The notes beneath the pieces were generated by a model. That model saw only the letters and a list, made by a program, of their open reading frames with translations. It made no database searches and was not told the DNA's origin. A stretch of 26,549 bases of DNA from CAUZEO01 sp963578625. GTDB lineage: Bacteria > Verrucomicrobiota > Kiritimatiellia > SLOV01. Positions 15,386 through 24,197 of this stretch are shown here, in pieces (within the stretch, counting starts at the first letter, position 1; each line of letters starts with the position of its first letter). Location: contig CAUZEO010000029.1 of the NCBI GenBank assembly GCA_963578625.1, positions 1 through 26,549 on the forward strand, written 5' to 3'. A program made the translations under genes and the position numbers.

Positions 15386-17533
15386 TCACGGCCTCAGAAT
15401 GATCGCTTCGTACTCATCGAGCCGCGGCAGGCGCACGGTGGACGAGCCATTCGCGGTCTCCAGGGAAAGTGCCTGACCGGTTATTGAATCGGCCTGACGA
15501 AACTCGCCGGGAAGCGTAATCACAATGTCCTTGTGCGCGATCGCGTACCGCATGTCGTTCGCCCGGCCCAGGTCCTGGACATTGGTCACACCCGCCCCGG
15601 GAAAGCCGACGCTGTAGAGGTGATTCGTGGCGTAGTTGACGAGGAGGAACACGACCGTCCCGTCGCTGTCGTTCATCTGTTTGGAGATCAGAACCGGTTC
15701 CGGGCAGTCGGTGGTATACGGGAGCGGCTGGTCCGCTGCGTGAATGACCGACCGGCTGAGGATCCGGCCGGCCTCGGGCCATCCCGACGACCAGAACGCC
15801 GCGTCGAGTTCTCCGGCGATATAGACGACCCGGCCCCCGGCTTCATGCACTGTCACCAGAGGTTCGGTCACGGGACCGGGAAACCAGCGGAAGTAGGAGT
15901 CGGAGTCTCGGCCTGGCGGGGATGCATAGTCGCGGGCCCGAATCAGCACATGCGTTCCGTTCTCTGCTTCTATGACCGCGCGCCGGCCGCGGAACGAGTA
16001 GGTGTTTCCGTCCATCCCTTCGGTAATTGGGTGCTCGGTCACCGCCTGGTAGTAGTTCGTCGATCCTTTTTCGCCCTCGGGCTTTCCGTTGAGCAACACC
16101 TCGCCCGTGAAACGAACCCCGGCCAATCCGGCGAGGGGTAGATCGTTCCGTTCCCGGCCGGTCTCCGTGCCGCGGCCGGTCAGGTGCGTCATTACCAGCC
16201 CGCCGCCTCCCTCGACGTAGCGTTGGACGGCCTTCACCACCCCGTCACTCATGTACTCGACGTTCGGGAGAATCAGGACCGGATACTTGCCGACCGTCCC
16301 GTCGAGAATCTGCTCCTCCGTCGTCACGTCGAACGGGATGTGCGCCTCCTGGCAGGCCATGTAAAAGGCCTCGAAGTGCTGGCGGTCGTTGCGTGGCTCC
16401 TGGTGCTGACGGATGAATTTCGACTCCATGGAATGCAGAATCGCCGCGAACCGTGCCGGCCTTGACTCCATCAGGTGAGACCTCAAGGCGAGAAGATGTG
16501 CGCAACCGTCCTGCAATGCGGGAAAGGCGGTGCGGTCAAACCAGAACGCGCCCTGGTCGATGATCACCGGGCTGGCGCCACTGATGACCGCTTCCATCAT
16601 CCAGATTTTCACCGCGGCGGGAGGCACCAGCGCATAGTCACGATCCGGATTCCGGGCGATCCACTTCGGGCTCCAGACGGGCCGTCCCGTCTCGGCCTGA
16701 ATCAGCCTGGATTCCATGCCAACGTACCAGGGCGGTTCCTGGATGATGTTCCAGTAACACTCCAGCATGTAGGCGTCCACGTAGGGAGCGGTCAGGAAAA
16801 TGGGTTCCCCGGCCTCCCGGTATCCAATGATCGTTCCATGGCAATCCTGGACAAACACCGCGCCGGGCTTTACCTCGTCGATAATCCCCCGGATCTCCCG
16901 CGACACATCGACCACCATCTGGAACCCGAAGTCGCGCCACGCCGGGGACCAGGCATCGAGAGGGATCTCTTCGCCATGCTCGGCCCGGTACTTTCGCCGG
17001 CAGTGTTCACAGCAGCAGGTGCCCACCGAACTGTACATGCCATCCACGTACACCCCGGCGACATCATAGCCGGAGAGCACTTCGCGTACTTCGGCGAGAA
17101 AGTGATCCCGGAAAGGCGAGTTAAAACAGACCGTATCCAATTCATAGGACGCGGTCTCGATCGACATCTCGCCGCCGGTCTCGTCGCCGGAAAGCTCCAG
17201 CCGGCACACTCGCCACGCGGGATGCGTCTTCACCTGGTGGGTTTGGCAATGCGCTCCGAACCATCCCGCGACGATTCGTACGCCCTCCTTTTTCGCCTCG
17301 CCAACGATCTCCGCGAGCAGATCCCGTCCGCCGACCGCCGGATCCTGGGGCGAGACACCGTCCGGGTACAGGAGCAGTCCCTCGTTCTGTACGAAGAAGA
17401 CCAGCACGTCACACCCCAGCTCGCGGGTGAGTCGAATCTCGTCGCGTGCATAGGACGGGTTCCCGGCCTTGGCCGGGACGCACATCGTGAAACGGACGTT
17501 CGCGTAGTGCAGCCAGTCAGGGGATGCCATCAT
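15386..17533 (-). CDS. GH-like TIM-barrel enzyme with beta-galactosidase-trimerisation-like domain
   Basis: A 715-residue relative of the 7416-9467 protein in architecture. The N-terminal barrel includes GCDVLVFFVQNEGLLLYP, VRIVAGWFGAHC and DVAGVYVDGMY (Asp164), followed by a cysteine cluster containing C-x-C-x2-C (Cys173, 175, 178). Middle residues ~400-620 (YPVLILPNVEYMSDGVVKAV, EGGGGLVMTHLTG, GGRVVYIAGELDAAFW) match the glutamine-amidotransferase-like trimerisation domain of GH42-type enzymes. A beta domain closes it (VVFLLVNYATNHL). No signal peptide is visible. Start ATGATG at 17533/17530 sits one base after the TGA of the upstream DUF4091 gene, implying coupling. It is probably a glycosidase of unknown specificity, or a non-catalytic homologue. 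Confidence 0.82.
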   Translation of the reverse strand: MMASPDWLHYANVRFTMCVPAKAGNPSYARDEIRLTRELGCDVLVFFVQNEGLLLYPDGVSPQDPAVGGRDLLAEIVGEAKKEGVRIVAGWFGAHCQTHQVKTHPAWRVCRLELSGDETGGEMSIETASYELDTVCFNSPFRDHFLAEVREVLSGYDVAGVYVDGMYSSVGTCCCEHCRRKYRAEHGEEIPLDAWSPAWRDFGFQMVVDVSREIRGIIDEVKPGAVFVQDCHGTIIGYREAGEPIFLTAPYVDAYMLECYWNIIQEPPWYVGMESRLIQAETGRPVWSPKWIARNPDRDYALVPPAAVKIWMMEAVISGASPVIIDQGAFWFDRTAFPALQDGCAHLLALRSHLMESRPARFAAILHSMESKFIRQHQEPRNDRQHFEAFYMACQEAHIPFDVTTEEQILDGTVGKYPVLILPNVEYMSDGVVKAVQRYVEGGGGLVMTHLTGRGTETGRERNDLPLAGLAGVRFTGEVLLNGKPEGEKGSTNYYQAVTEHPITEGMDGNTYSFRGRRAVIEAENGTHVLIRARDYASPPGRDSDSYFRWFPGPVTEPLVTVHEAGGRVVYIAGELDAAFWSSGWPEAGRILSRSVIHAADQPLPYTTDCPEPVLISKQMNDSDGTVVFLLVNYATNHLYSVGFPGAGVTNVQDLGRANDMRYAIAHKDIVITLPGEFRQADSITGQALSLETANGSSTVRLPRLDEYEAIILRP

Positions 17534-17534
17534 C

Positions 17535-20189
17535 TCAACGCTCAGTCCCGCCCGACATAAGTTCCTGCAACTCAACGATCCGTTCCGCTATCTGGCGACG
17601 CAACTCCTGCAAACCTCCCTCCCGGTCGGCAGTGGCAAGCCAGGCTCGATGGGTGTTCGCCCGTTGCTTTACGGCAGAGTCGGAGTGCGATGTGGCGCGG
17701 TCGATCGCTTTGCGCAACGTGGTCAGGTAGCGCATGTCGTCAACCCCTTCACGGACCCCTTCCCATTGCAGCGTATCGACCACACCGTCCACGGTCGGAT
17801 AGGTGAAGGCAATGGACCGATAGACGTTGGGGTCGTCGAAATCGTCCCACATCCTTCCCATCGATTTGCCGGGTCCGATCCCGTGCTGGTAGGCATACGT
17901 CTGCACCCCGTCCATGCCGGTGGCATCCAGCCAGTGACCGAACCGGTAACGGAATGTGTACGGTTTTTCGATCGCGCCGGCCGGGTTGGAGTAGTAGTGG
18001 ATCTTATGCCCCAGGGCTTGCACCCGCGATACGTCGTCCGGGGACTCGCGGGCCACCACGGGAAGGTCGAGCAGGTCCCCAACGAGATCGAAAAAGCCCG
18101 TGGACGTGGCAACGAAAATTTTTCCGCCAATCGCATGCACCTCTTCCCAGATCTCCCGCTGACGCCGCAGTTCCTCGCCCCGCGCCTCGTCGGAACCCTG
18201 GAAGTAGACCGTCCGGATGCCCCGGCCCTTTGCCCACTCGAGCACATTCCGCATGATCTCAATGCGTCGCGCAATTTCCACTTCGTTCGTGGAACTACCT
18301 GTGCCCACGCCAAGGAAATAAAGCGGATCCAGCTTCATTCCCACCTGTTCCCTCAGGTCGAACACCTGGTCCAGGTGAGTGAAGTCCACGTCGGCGCGGT
18401 ACTTCGAGTCGAAACTGCCGTCCTTTTTGACGTTCACGCGCTGATAGACGTTGGGGTTCGTGATGCCATGCGCCTTCATGTTGCGGAATTCCGCCTCCAT
18501 CTGCGCCTCGGTCTTTTGCTCAGAGGAAACGATTTCAGGCGTGGTAGCGCCGAGAAACGCGCGGTAGTAGAGGCTATACTCCTGCTCGGGTTCCGCCAGG
18601 ACGAAGGGAAGCACGCGAAGCGACACGTCCAATTGACGGTCGCCGAGTCCTTCCGCTTGAACCGTAATCGTTCCGGAATACTCTCCGGGCGCCGCCTCTT
18701 CGGGCACGTGAACCGTGAGCCAGAACTGTTGTGCCGAGCGGGACGGAACGGGCACCGGTTGCAATTCTTTCGCGTCACGCGGTGCGTCGACGTTACGCAC
18801 CCGGTTTGTCTTTCCCGCGTGATCCACTTCGACCAGGGCGCTGTCCTTCAGCAGCAGTTCCGGGGTGAGCAGGTGCTTGTCGGTTTCACCAACCACGATG
18901 CCGGCCTGGTACCAGACCTTGACCAGCCTCAGGTCCAGAGCACCCTTTGGGATCACATGGGAGTCGTGCTGGAGATCGCTGATGTCGAATGTCAGGGTCG
19001 TATTCTCGGCAGGGACGATGAAGAAGGTGGCTGGTTCGTATTCCCCGGGCGCGGCAAAGAGGCGAATCGTGTCGCCGATCACGCCGTCGATCATCTGGGT
19101 CTCGGGGAGGACGCGGTAATTCGTGACCGGATTGTCGCGGACGAAGACGAGAAACGGGTCCGACCGGCCCGCCAGTCGCGCGAGGTTTTCGACCGCACAC
19201 TGCGCGGGCCGGATGCCGCCGTCGCGCAGGTCACGCAGATATTCGGCGGGCTTGTTGGACACCGGGATTTTCACCGTGGGAAGTTTGGTTCGTCCGGGCG
19301 CAGTTGTCTTCAGCAGTTTTTCAGATTCGGCGCGGGCCTGTTCGAGAAGCGTGCGGGCAAAATGGCCCCACGGCTCCTCCGGAACTGCTTTTGTCACGTC
19401 ATCGCCGGGGAGCGATGCGTGGAGAGCCTGCGCTTCGGCGCGCAGGGGCGCCAGGGCCGTCTCGAAAGCCTGCATTTTTTCGTCATGCTTTGCGCGCCGC
19501 TCGGCATCCCATGCCTGGAGGGCCGCGTCGCTGGACTCTTCCCAGTCGGCGGAAACGGTTCCCTCCACGGAAACATCATCCAGGTAGACGACAAGCCGCG
19601 CATCCCGCGCGCCCCGGCAACCGATGTGGAAATACCACTTTTCCATTCGGACGCCCGGCGTCGGACTGACGGAATTCCCGACGATCCCGAGATCCGCCTC
19701 CTGCGTAATCCACCGGCCGATATGCCTCGGCTTGGACCCCAGCATGTCTTCTGCCTGGCACATGCCCCGGCCGGTCGACTTCGGGTTTTCCAGCGTAACT
19801 GCGGGCGCGTAGTAGCTGGTCCCCAGGCCTACCTTTACGCCGTCGTTCTGTTCGACAAACAGTTTCGCCTGCACCCGCATGCCGGGAACCGCGGGAATAT
19901 CGATGACCGGACCCGCCCAGTAATTGAAATTTCCGTCCTTCAGAAACGTGATATCCAGCTTGAAGGATTGTTTCCCGGAAGCCGATCTCTCCGATGTCAG
20001 TCCCTTGAAGTTGACTCGATACTCGCCCTTCCCTCCATTGGTCCAAAAGGTGACCGGATCCGCCTCCTCAAACCCTTCGTGGTAGAGCACGGCGGCACCA
20101 TCCGGTTGGTCTGCAAAGGTTGGCGAAAAGGCAGGGAAGAGTCCGGCGACCATCATGCCCGTGGCGATGCGAATTGATGAGTTTTTCAT
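17535..20189 (-). CDS. Secreted DUF4091-family protein
   Basis: An 884-residue product from ATG 20189 (GAGGTG just upstream). The signal peptide is IRIATGMMVAGLFPAFSP, cleaved near TFA. A lectin-like beta domain (residues ~20-205) is followed by a helical linker rich in Ala/Glu, then beta domains with PGEYEPATFFIVP and QFWLTVHVPEEAAPGEYSG, then a TIM-like region (GVGTGSSTNEVEIARRIEIM). The diagnostic DUF4091 block WEGVREGVDDMRYLTTL begins at about residue 809. The frame is open to 20354; an ATG at 20273 would add 28 residues encoded partly by a palindromic repeat. The left-edge gene is its paralogue. It is probably a secreted glycan-active protein; no catalytic assignment is possible. Confidence 0.88.
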   Translation of the reverse strand: MKNSSIRIATGMMVAGLFPAFSPTFADQPDGAAVLYHEGFEEADPVTFWTNGGKGEYRVNFKGLTSERSASGKQSFKLDITFLKDGNFNYWAGPVIDIPAVPGMRVQAKLFVEQNDGVKVGLGTSYYAPAVTLENPKSTGRGMCQAEDMLGSKPRHIGRWITQEADLGIVGNSVSPTPGVRMEKWYFHIGCRGARDARLVVYLDDVSVEGTVSADWEESSDAALQAWDAERRAKHDEKMQAFETALAPLRAEAQALHASLPGDDVTKAVPEEPWGHFARTLLEQARAESEKLLKTTAPGRTKLPTVKIPVSNKPAEYLRDLRDGGIRPAQCAVENLARLAGRSDPFLVFVRDNPVTNYRVLPETQMIDGVIGDTIRLFAAPGEYEPATFFIVPAENTTLTFDISDLQHDSHVIPKGALDLRLVKVWYQAGIVVGETDKHLLTPELLLKDSALVEVDHAGKTNRVRNVDAPRDAKELQPVPVPSRSAQQFWLTVHVPEEAAPGEYSGTITVQAEGLGDRQLDVSLRVLPFVLAEPEQEYSLYYRAFLGATTPEIVSSEQKTEAQMEAEFRNMKAHGITNPNVYQRVNVKKDGSFDSKYRADVDFTHLDQVFDLREQVGMKLDPLYFLGVGTGSSTNEVEIARRIEIMRNVLEWAKGRGIRTVYFQGSDEARGEELRRQREIWEEVHAIGGKIFVATSTGFFDLVGDLLDLPVVARESPDDVSRVQALGHKIHYYSNPAGAIEKPYTFRYRFGHWLDATGMDGVQTYAYQHGIGPGKSMGRMWDDFDDPNVYRSIAFTYPTVDGVVDTLQWEGVREGVDDMRYLTTLRKAIDRATSHSDSAVKQRANTHRAWLATADREGGLQELRRQIAERIVELQELMSGGTER

Positions 20190-20231
20190 CACCTCAACAT
20201 AGCAAATATTCTTCAGCACTCGAAACAAAAA

Positions 20232-20266
20232 CAGCTTGGGCTTCCAGCCCGAGCTGGCGCAAAAGG
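20232..20266 (+). repeat. Palindromic repeat, copy 3 (diverged)
   Basis: ACAGCTTGGGCTTCCAGCCC followed by GAGCTGGCGCAAAAGG. The core AGCT-t-GGGCT-TCC-AGCCC-g-AGCT (20233-20255) is an imperfect hairpin. It has the same orientation and gene-relative position as copy 1. Confidence 0.65.
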
Positions 20267-20322
20267 AGTTCATGAAAGAGCCGACGCACCGAGATTCGCG
20301 CTCTATTCGCTCCCCAACAATC

Positions 20323-20359
20323 CACCCTTGCTCCAGGTCGGCCTGGAAGGCCAACCTGC
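20323..20359 (-). repeat. Palindromic repeat, copy 4
   Basis: On the minus strand it reads GCAGGTTGGCCTTCCAGGCC then GACCTGGAGCAAGGGTG; core GGCCT-GGA-AGGCC at 20340-20352. It is nearly identical to copy 1 and inverted relative to copy 3, as copy 2 is to copy 1. Between this element and 20468 I see no gene. Confidence 0.75.
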
Positions 20360-20468
20360 ATACAGCGGGGGTTCAGCCTGTGGGTTCCATTGGGCAAGAC
20401 TCGTCATCTGGGATTCCACGGGTTTGGCGGCGAGCCGACGCGAGACGTCACGAGGAGATGCCTGACGA

Positions 20469-23400
20469 TCAATCCGTGGTCGTGCGAATCCGGTAATTTC
20501 CCCCGTCCGTGCCGGCACCGGTCTCGAAACTCCAGCTCGTGGCCCCCGGGTCCGGCGGGTTGGTCCAGATAATTGACCAGGACGTGGGCGAACCGTTCCA
20601 AGCCGGGTTGAATTCCACGTGGTAGGTGGAAATTCCGTTGCCGGTCCACTCTAGCCGAACGCCGGCAGGAACGGGAAGTAGATCAGCGATCGTCGCCGGA
20701 AGAGCTGTACCGATCCCCAGCGAGTTGTACGCTGTTTGCACCGCGAGTATCTCGTCGATCAACTGCTCGCGCCATTGCGACTGGTCGGTCGCGGATACAC
20801 CGGTCGCCGGATGCCGAACCGCGATGCCGTCGAGTATGGTGTCGACGAATGCCTGGGCGCTGGAGACGACGTCGAGGAGCGCCGGATCGGTCAGGCCGGA
20901 ATCCACGCCAAGCTGGATGAGACCGTTCAATGTTGCAAGATACTTCAGGTCGTCAACACCTTCGCGGCACGCCTCCCACTGCACGGTCGGGATGCCGCCG
21001 TCCTGCTCCGGGTAGGTCGTCATCAGGTCCCGCAGGCTGGTGCTGTCAAGGTCATCAAAAGCGCTCGGCCCGAAGACGTGCCGGTATGCGTAGGGAAAAC
21101 AACCGTCGAGCTGATTCTTCTCCAAGTACCAGCCGAACATCATGCGGTTGACGACCGGCTCTTCGAGCGCAATGCTGAAGTAGTACCACTCCGGTTTCGC
21201 ATTCTTGGGCACGGTCCCGTCGACCACGTCCTGGATGTAGCCGTACGCGTTGGCAATGCTGTAATTCGCCGTGTCGAGCAATGGCCCAAGCTTATCCGCG
21301 TAGAATTTCGTGATCCCGCCAGTCGTCTTGCCGCCCTCGCCCTGCACCACCACGCACTGGGCACGGGCAATTTCGATCAGCGTCGGATTGTTCGGTTCAT
21401 CGTACACATAGAACAGCAACTCCGGCGGGTTGGAAGGCCAGGTGGTCTGGGTGAAGTTCAACAGGGGCGCGATGTGGCTCCGGTTCATCACCACGTGCGG
21501 GCCGGTCATGCCCGCCTGCACCTGCTCGGAGAGCGAAAGCTGAATGGTGCCCCGTTGGTTGTCGTACGCGGTGCACGTGGTGAGGCCGTGCGCGCGCATG
21601 TCCTGCAGGTGGGCACGGAAATTGTTGATGTCGACGAATTCGGGATCGGACGGACTGAACAAGGTGTGTCGATAAAAGATGCCCCGAACATGCGGGGGTT
21701 GCGCCAATTCAATAGGTAGCACCTCGACCGCGAGATCCAGGTTCAGCGCCGGCACATTCTGCGGCGAAAAGGTCACCATGCCGTTGTAGAGACCGGGGTC
21801 CGTTTGCTCCGGCACCCGGACCGTGAGCCAGAATTGCCGGGTGCGGCCGAGCGGGATGGTGACCGGCTGCAGTGTTGCGGCATCGTCGGGGATGCCGCTG
21901 AAATTCAATGCGTTGTCAAGTCCGACGTCGATCAGGTCGTCGCTTTTCAGCAGCATTTCGGGCACCAGTTCCCGACGCGCGGGCGCCGTCTGGAACTGAA
22001 TCGGGGTCTGCCCCGATGGCGAAATGGCCCCGTGTGCATACCAGACTTTCACGACGCGCAAATCGATTTCGCTGGCTGAAATTGTGGCGCCGCCGGGACC
22101 GGTGAGCGGAGTCACCTGCACAGTGGCGTTCGACAGGGGGTCGTGGTTCTTGTTGTAGATGCAGAAGGATACGGGTTCGTACTCGCCCGGACTGGCCCGC
22201 ACGGACAGGGACGTGCCGACATTGGAAGCCAGCGGCACGCTGTAAGGGAAGACTCGTTCGAACGGGGACGCCTCTTCAAACGAAACATAGCCTCGCCCCG
22301 CTTCCTCGCCCTGCAGATCGTATGTGCCCATCACCCGGTAAAAACTCTCGTGGTAGAGGTCGGCAGGTGAACCGGAGAAATAGAGCTGAAAGCGCATGTC
22401 CTGGCCCGCCGATCCCGTCTGTTGATAGGGAATCTCCAGCGTGGTCGTTCCCGGCGGCAGGATCAAATTTGTGACGACGACAAACGGGGCGCCACTCGGG
22501 GGCGTGACGTCGATTCGCGCATCCAGGTTCAATGTGCCCCCGGTCGTGTTGTCGACGTCCGCGCGAAACAACCCGGGCGCGGAGGTGGCGTTCTTCTGCA
22601 CCTTTCCGTCCCACGCCAGCAGATCGACGCCGCTGAGGACATCGACGTGCACCTGTCCCCAGTATGGATCCTGGGAGACCCGGACCTCGTCGATCTGCCC
22701 GCTGAAGAAATTCTCCACGCCGATGTGGCGCGTGCCAATAGCAAAGTGCCCGTTATTGTTGATGGTGCCGGTCAACCGCGAGGAGCGGCGCTCCAGCTGG
22801 CCATCAACGTAGATCGCGATCCCGTCGTCCGGGCTGTAGGTCCCTCGCAGGTGATGCCACGCGCCGTCGTCGACCCGGACGGTCGAGTCGGCGGTCACCG
22901 AGTCGGTGTCCCCGGTGAAGATGAAAAACGGCGCTCCGTTGTCCTTGTGGACAAAGAGCGCATAGCCGCCGGACCAGCGGTTCCCCGCGATGTATTGGTA
23001 CGGGTAGGTTCCCTGGCCGTCCCACTTGATCAAGGCTTCGACCTCGAACGCATCTTCGGGCCCGAAGGCGAGAGCGCCCGAGTTGGCCAGGCTCAGGCGG
23101 GCGTAGTCGTCGACCCCGTCGAGATCGAGCGCGTGATTGGACGGGGTGTCCGTCGTCCATCCGGCGCCGTTGTACAGCGTCAGCCTCCGGTTGGCGTCTC
23201 CCCCGTTCTCCGCGGCTGTGTTTCCGGACCCTTCGTCAAAGAGCCAGTAGGCGATATCGGTGGCGGCACCCCCGCCTCCCGGCGAAGGCAGCGCCACGCC
23301 ATTGAGCGCGACGTTGGCGATGCGCCCGGCAAAGAAGTATTCGCTGCCGAGGTTGCGCGCCGCGACGGCAAACACCCCGTTGTAATTGACGGTGTCGCTA

Positions 23401-23957
23401 AGCGGGCCGCCGGTTCCGTCGAGCACGCCGTCCACGTACAGGGAAATCCCGCTGGTCGGATCGTACACCCCTTTGAGGTGATGCCATCCCCCGTCGTTGA
23501 TCAGCGTGCTTCCGATGGCGGACACAGCGGTGGTGTCGCCGGAGAAGTAGAAGAAGGCGGTCGCGGCGTCGCGATCGATGATCAAGGCATATCCACCCGA
23601 CCACCGGTTTCCGGCGACGTATTGCAACGCGTCCCCGATGGTGTCCCACTTGACCCACGCTTCCACGCTAAACGATTCCGTGGGCAGGAACGCCGTCTTC
23701 ATCGATCCGGTCGCATCGAGACGAGCGTGCTGGGCGGCTCCGTCGAAGTCCAAGGAGCGCGTGAGGCCCTCGCCAAAGGGGATGTCCATGGTCCATCTGG
23801 GGGCTGAGTAGGTGGTGCACGTCAGGTCCGGATCCCCATCATTGTCAAGGAGCTGGTTCGAGACGCCTTCCTCCATCAGCCAGGTGGCCCCCCAACTCCA
23901 CGATGCCGGAAGCAGAAGGAGCAAAAAGAGAGATACGATGAGGCTTTGGTTCCACAT
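20469..23957 (-). CDS. Large secreted protein: two LamG domains plus DUF4091
   Basis: An 1162-residue product with a signal peptide (LIVSLFLLLLLPASWSWG). Residues ~25-220 and ~235-435 are two LamG jellyrolls with matching blocks: QYVAGNRWSGGYALIIDRD versus QYIAGNRWSGGYALFVHKD, and GGWHHLKGVYDPTSGISLYV versus GAWHHLRGTYSPDDGIAIYV. Beta domains follow, including SPGEYEPVSFCIY and QFWLTVRVPEQTDPGLYNG, then a barrel-like region and the DUF4091 signature WEACREGVDDLKYLATL from about residue 994. A C-terminal beta domain (GVRLEWTGNGISTYHVEF ... NYRIRT) ends it. The lectin domains probably tether the DUF4091 module to a polysaccharide. It is the first gene of a likely operon with the next two, 279 nt upstream of the 884-residue paralogue. 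Confidence 0.9.
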   Translation of the reverse strand: MWNQSLIVSLFLLLLLPASWSWGATWLMEEGVSNQLLDNDGDPDLTCTTYSAPRWTMDIPFGEGLTRSLDFDGAAQHARLDATGSMKTAFLPTESFSVEAWVKWDTIGDALQYVAGNRWSGGYALIIDRDAATAFFYFSGDTTAVSAIGSTLINDGGWHHLKGVYDPTSGISLYVDGVLDGTGGPLSDTVNYNGVFAVAARNLGSEYFFAGRIANVALNGVALPSPGGGGAATDIAYWLFDEGSGNTAAENGGDANRRLTLYNGAGWTTDTPSNHALDLDGVDDYARLSLANSGALAFGPEDAFEVEALIKWDGQGTYPYQYIAGNRWSGGYALFVHKDNGAPFFIFTGDTDSVTADSTVRVDDGAWHHLRGTYSPDDGIAIYVDGQLERRSSRLTGTINNNGHFAIGTRHIGVENFFSGQIDEVRVSQDPYWGQVHVDVLSGVDLLAWDGKVQKNATSAPGLFRADVDNTTGGTLNLDARIDVTPPSGAPFVVVTNLILPPGTTTLEIPYQQTGSAGQDMRFQLYFSGSPADLYHESFYRVMGTYDLQGEEAGRGYVSFEEASPFERVFPYSVPLASNVGTSLSVRASPGEYEPVSFCIYNKNHDPLSNATVQVTPLTGPGGATISASEIDLRVVKVWYAHGAISPSGQTPIQFQTAPARRELVPEMLLKSDDLIDVGLDNALNFSGIPDDAATLQPVTIPLGRTRQFWLTVRVPEQTDPGLYNGMVTFSPQNVPALNLDLAVEVLPIELAQPPHVRGIFYRHTLFSPSDPEFVDINNFRAHLQDMRAHGLTTCTAYDNQRGTIQLSLSEQVQAGMTGPHVVMNRSHIAPLLNFTQTTWPSNPPELLFYVYDEPNNPTLIEIARAQCVVVQGEGGKTTGGITKFYADKLGPLLDTANYSIANAYGYIQDVVDGTVPKNAKPEWYYFSIALEEPVVNRMMFGWYLEKNQLDGCFPYAYRHVFGPSAFDDLDSTSLRDLMTTYPEQDGGIPTVQWEACREGVDDLKYLATLNGLIQLGVDSGLTDPALLDVVSSAQAFVDTILDGIAVRHPATGVSATDQSQWREQLIDEILAVQTAYNSLGIGTALPATIADLLPVPAGVRLEWTGNGISTYHVEFNPAWNGSPTSWSIIWTNPPDPGATSWSFETGAGTDGGNYRIRTTTD

Positions 23958-24103
23958 GGCTAAAAAAATCGACCTTCAGATGTTCAACATAACAGCATGA
24001 AATTCAAACGGAAAGACGTAAAAGTCTGATGGAAAGGGGTCTCGCATGAATGTCGCAAAGATAAGGCTGTTCGCTATATTTTAAGAGAGCTTAGCGGAGC
24101 AAA

Positions 24104-24150
24104 TTTTGGAGTGCGGTGTCGCCGCTTCACTCTGCCGGCGCACTCCAAAA
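24104..24150. repeat. Long inverted repeat with 11-bp perfect arms
   Basis: TTTTGGAGTGC (24104-24114) and GCACTCCAAAA (24140-24150) flank 25 nt that can partly pair inside (CGG/CCG). It lies 48 nt beyond the stop of the 24198-25865 gene on the minus strand and could act as its terminator. Similar GGAGTGCGG...GCACTCC elements are, from memory, common in verrucomicrobial intergenic DNA. No gene is seen in 23958-24197. Confidence 0.6.
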
Positions 24151-24197
24151 CAGGGGCAGCGGTGAACCGAGAAGGGTCGTACCAAACGATTCTTATC

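Noticed and set aside
16475..17560. Plus-strand frame of about 360 codons
   Set aside because: Complement of the GH-like gene on the minus strand; composition and lack of motifs mark it as a shadow.
17649..20177. Very long plus-strand open frame (about 842 codons) opposite the DUF4091 gene
   Set aside because: It is antisense to a clear signal-peptide/DUF4091 gene; the translation lacks any domain and is rich in Arg/His/Val as expected from the complement of high-GC codons.
22422..23807. Plus-strand open frame of about 460 codons opposite the two-LamG gene
   Set aside because: Antisense shadow of the LamG repeats; no family resemblance or ribosome-binding site.
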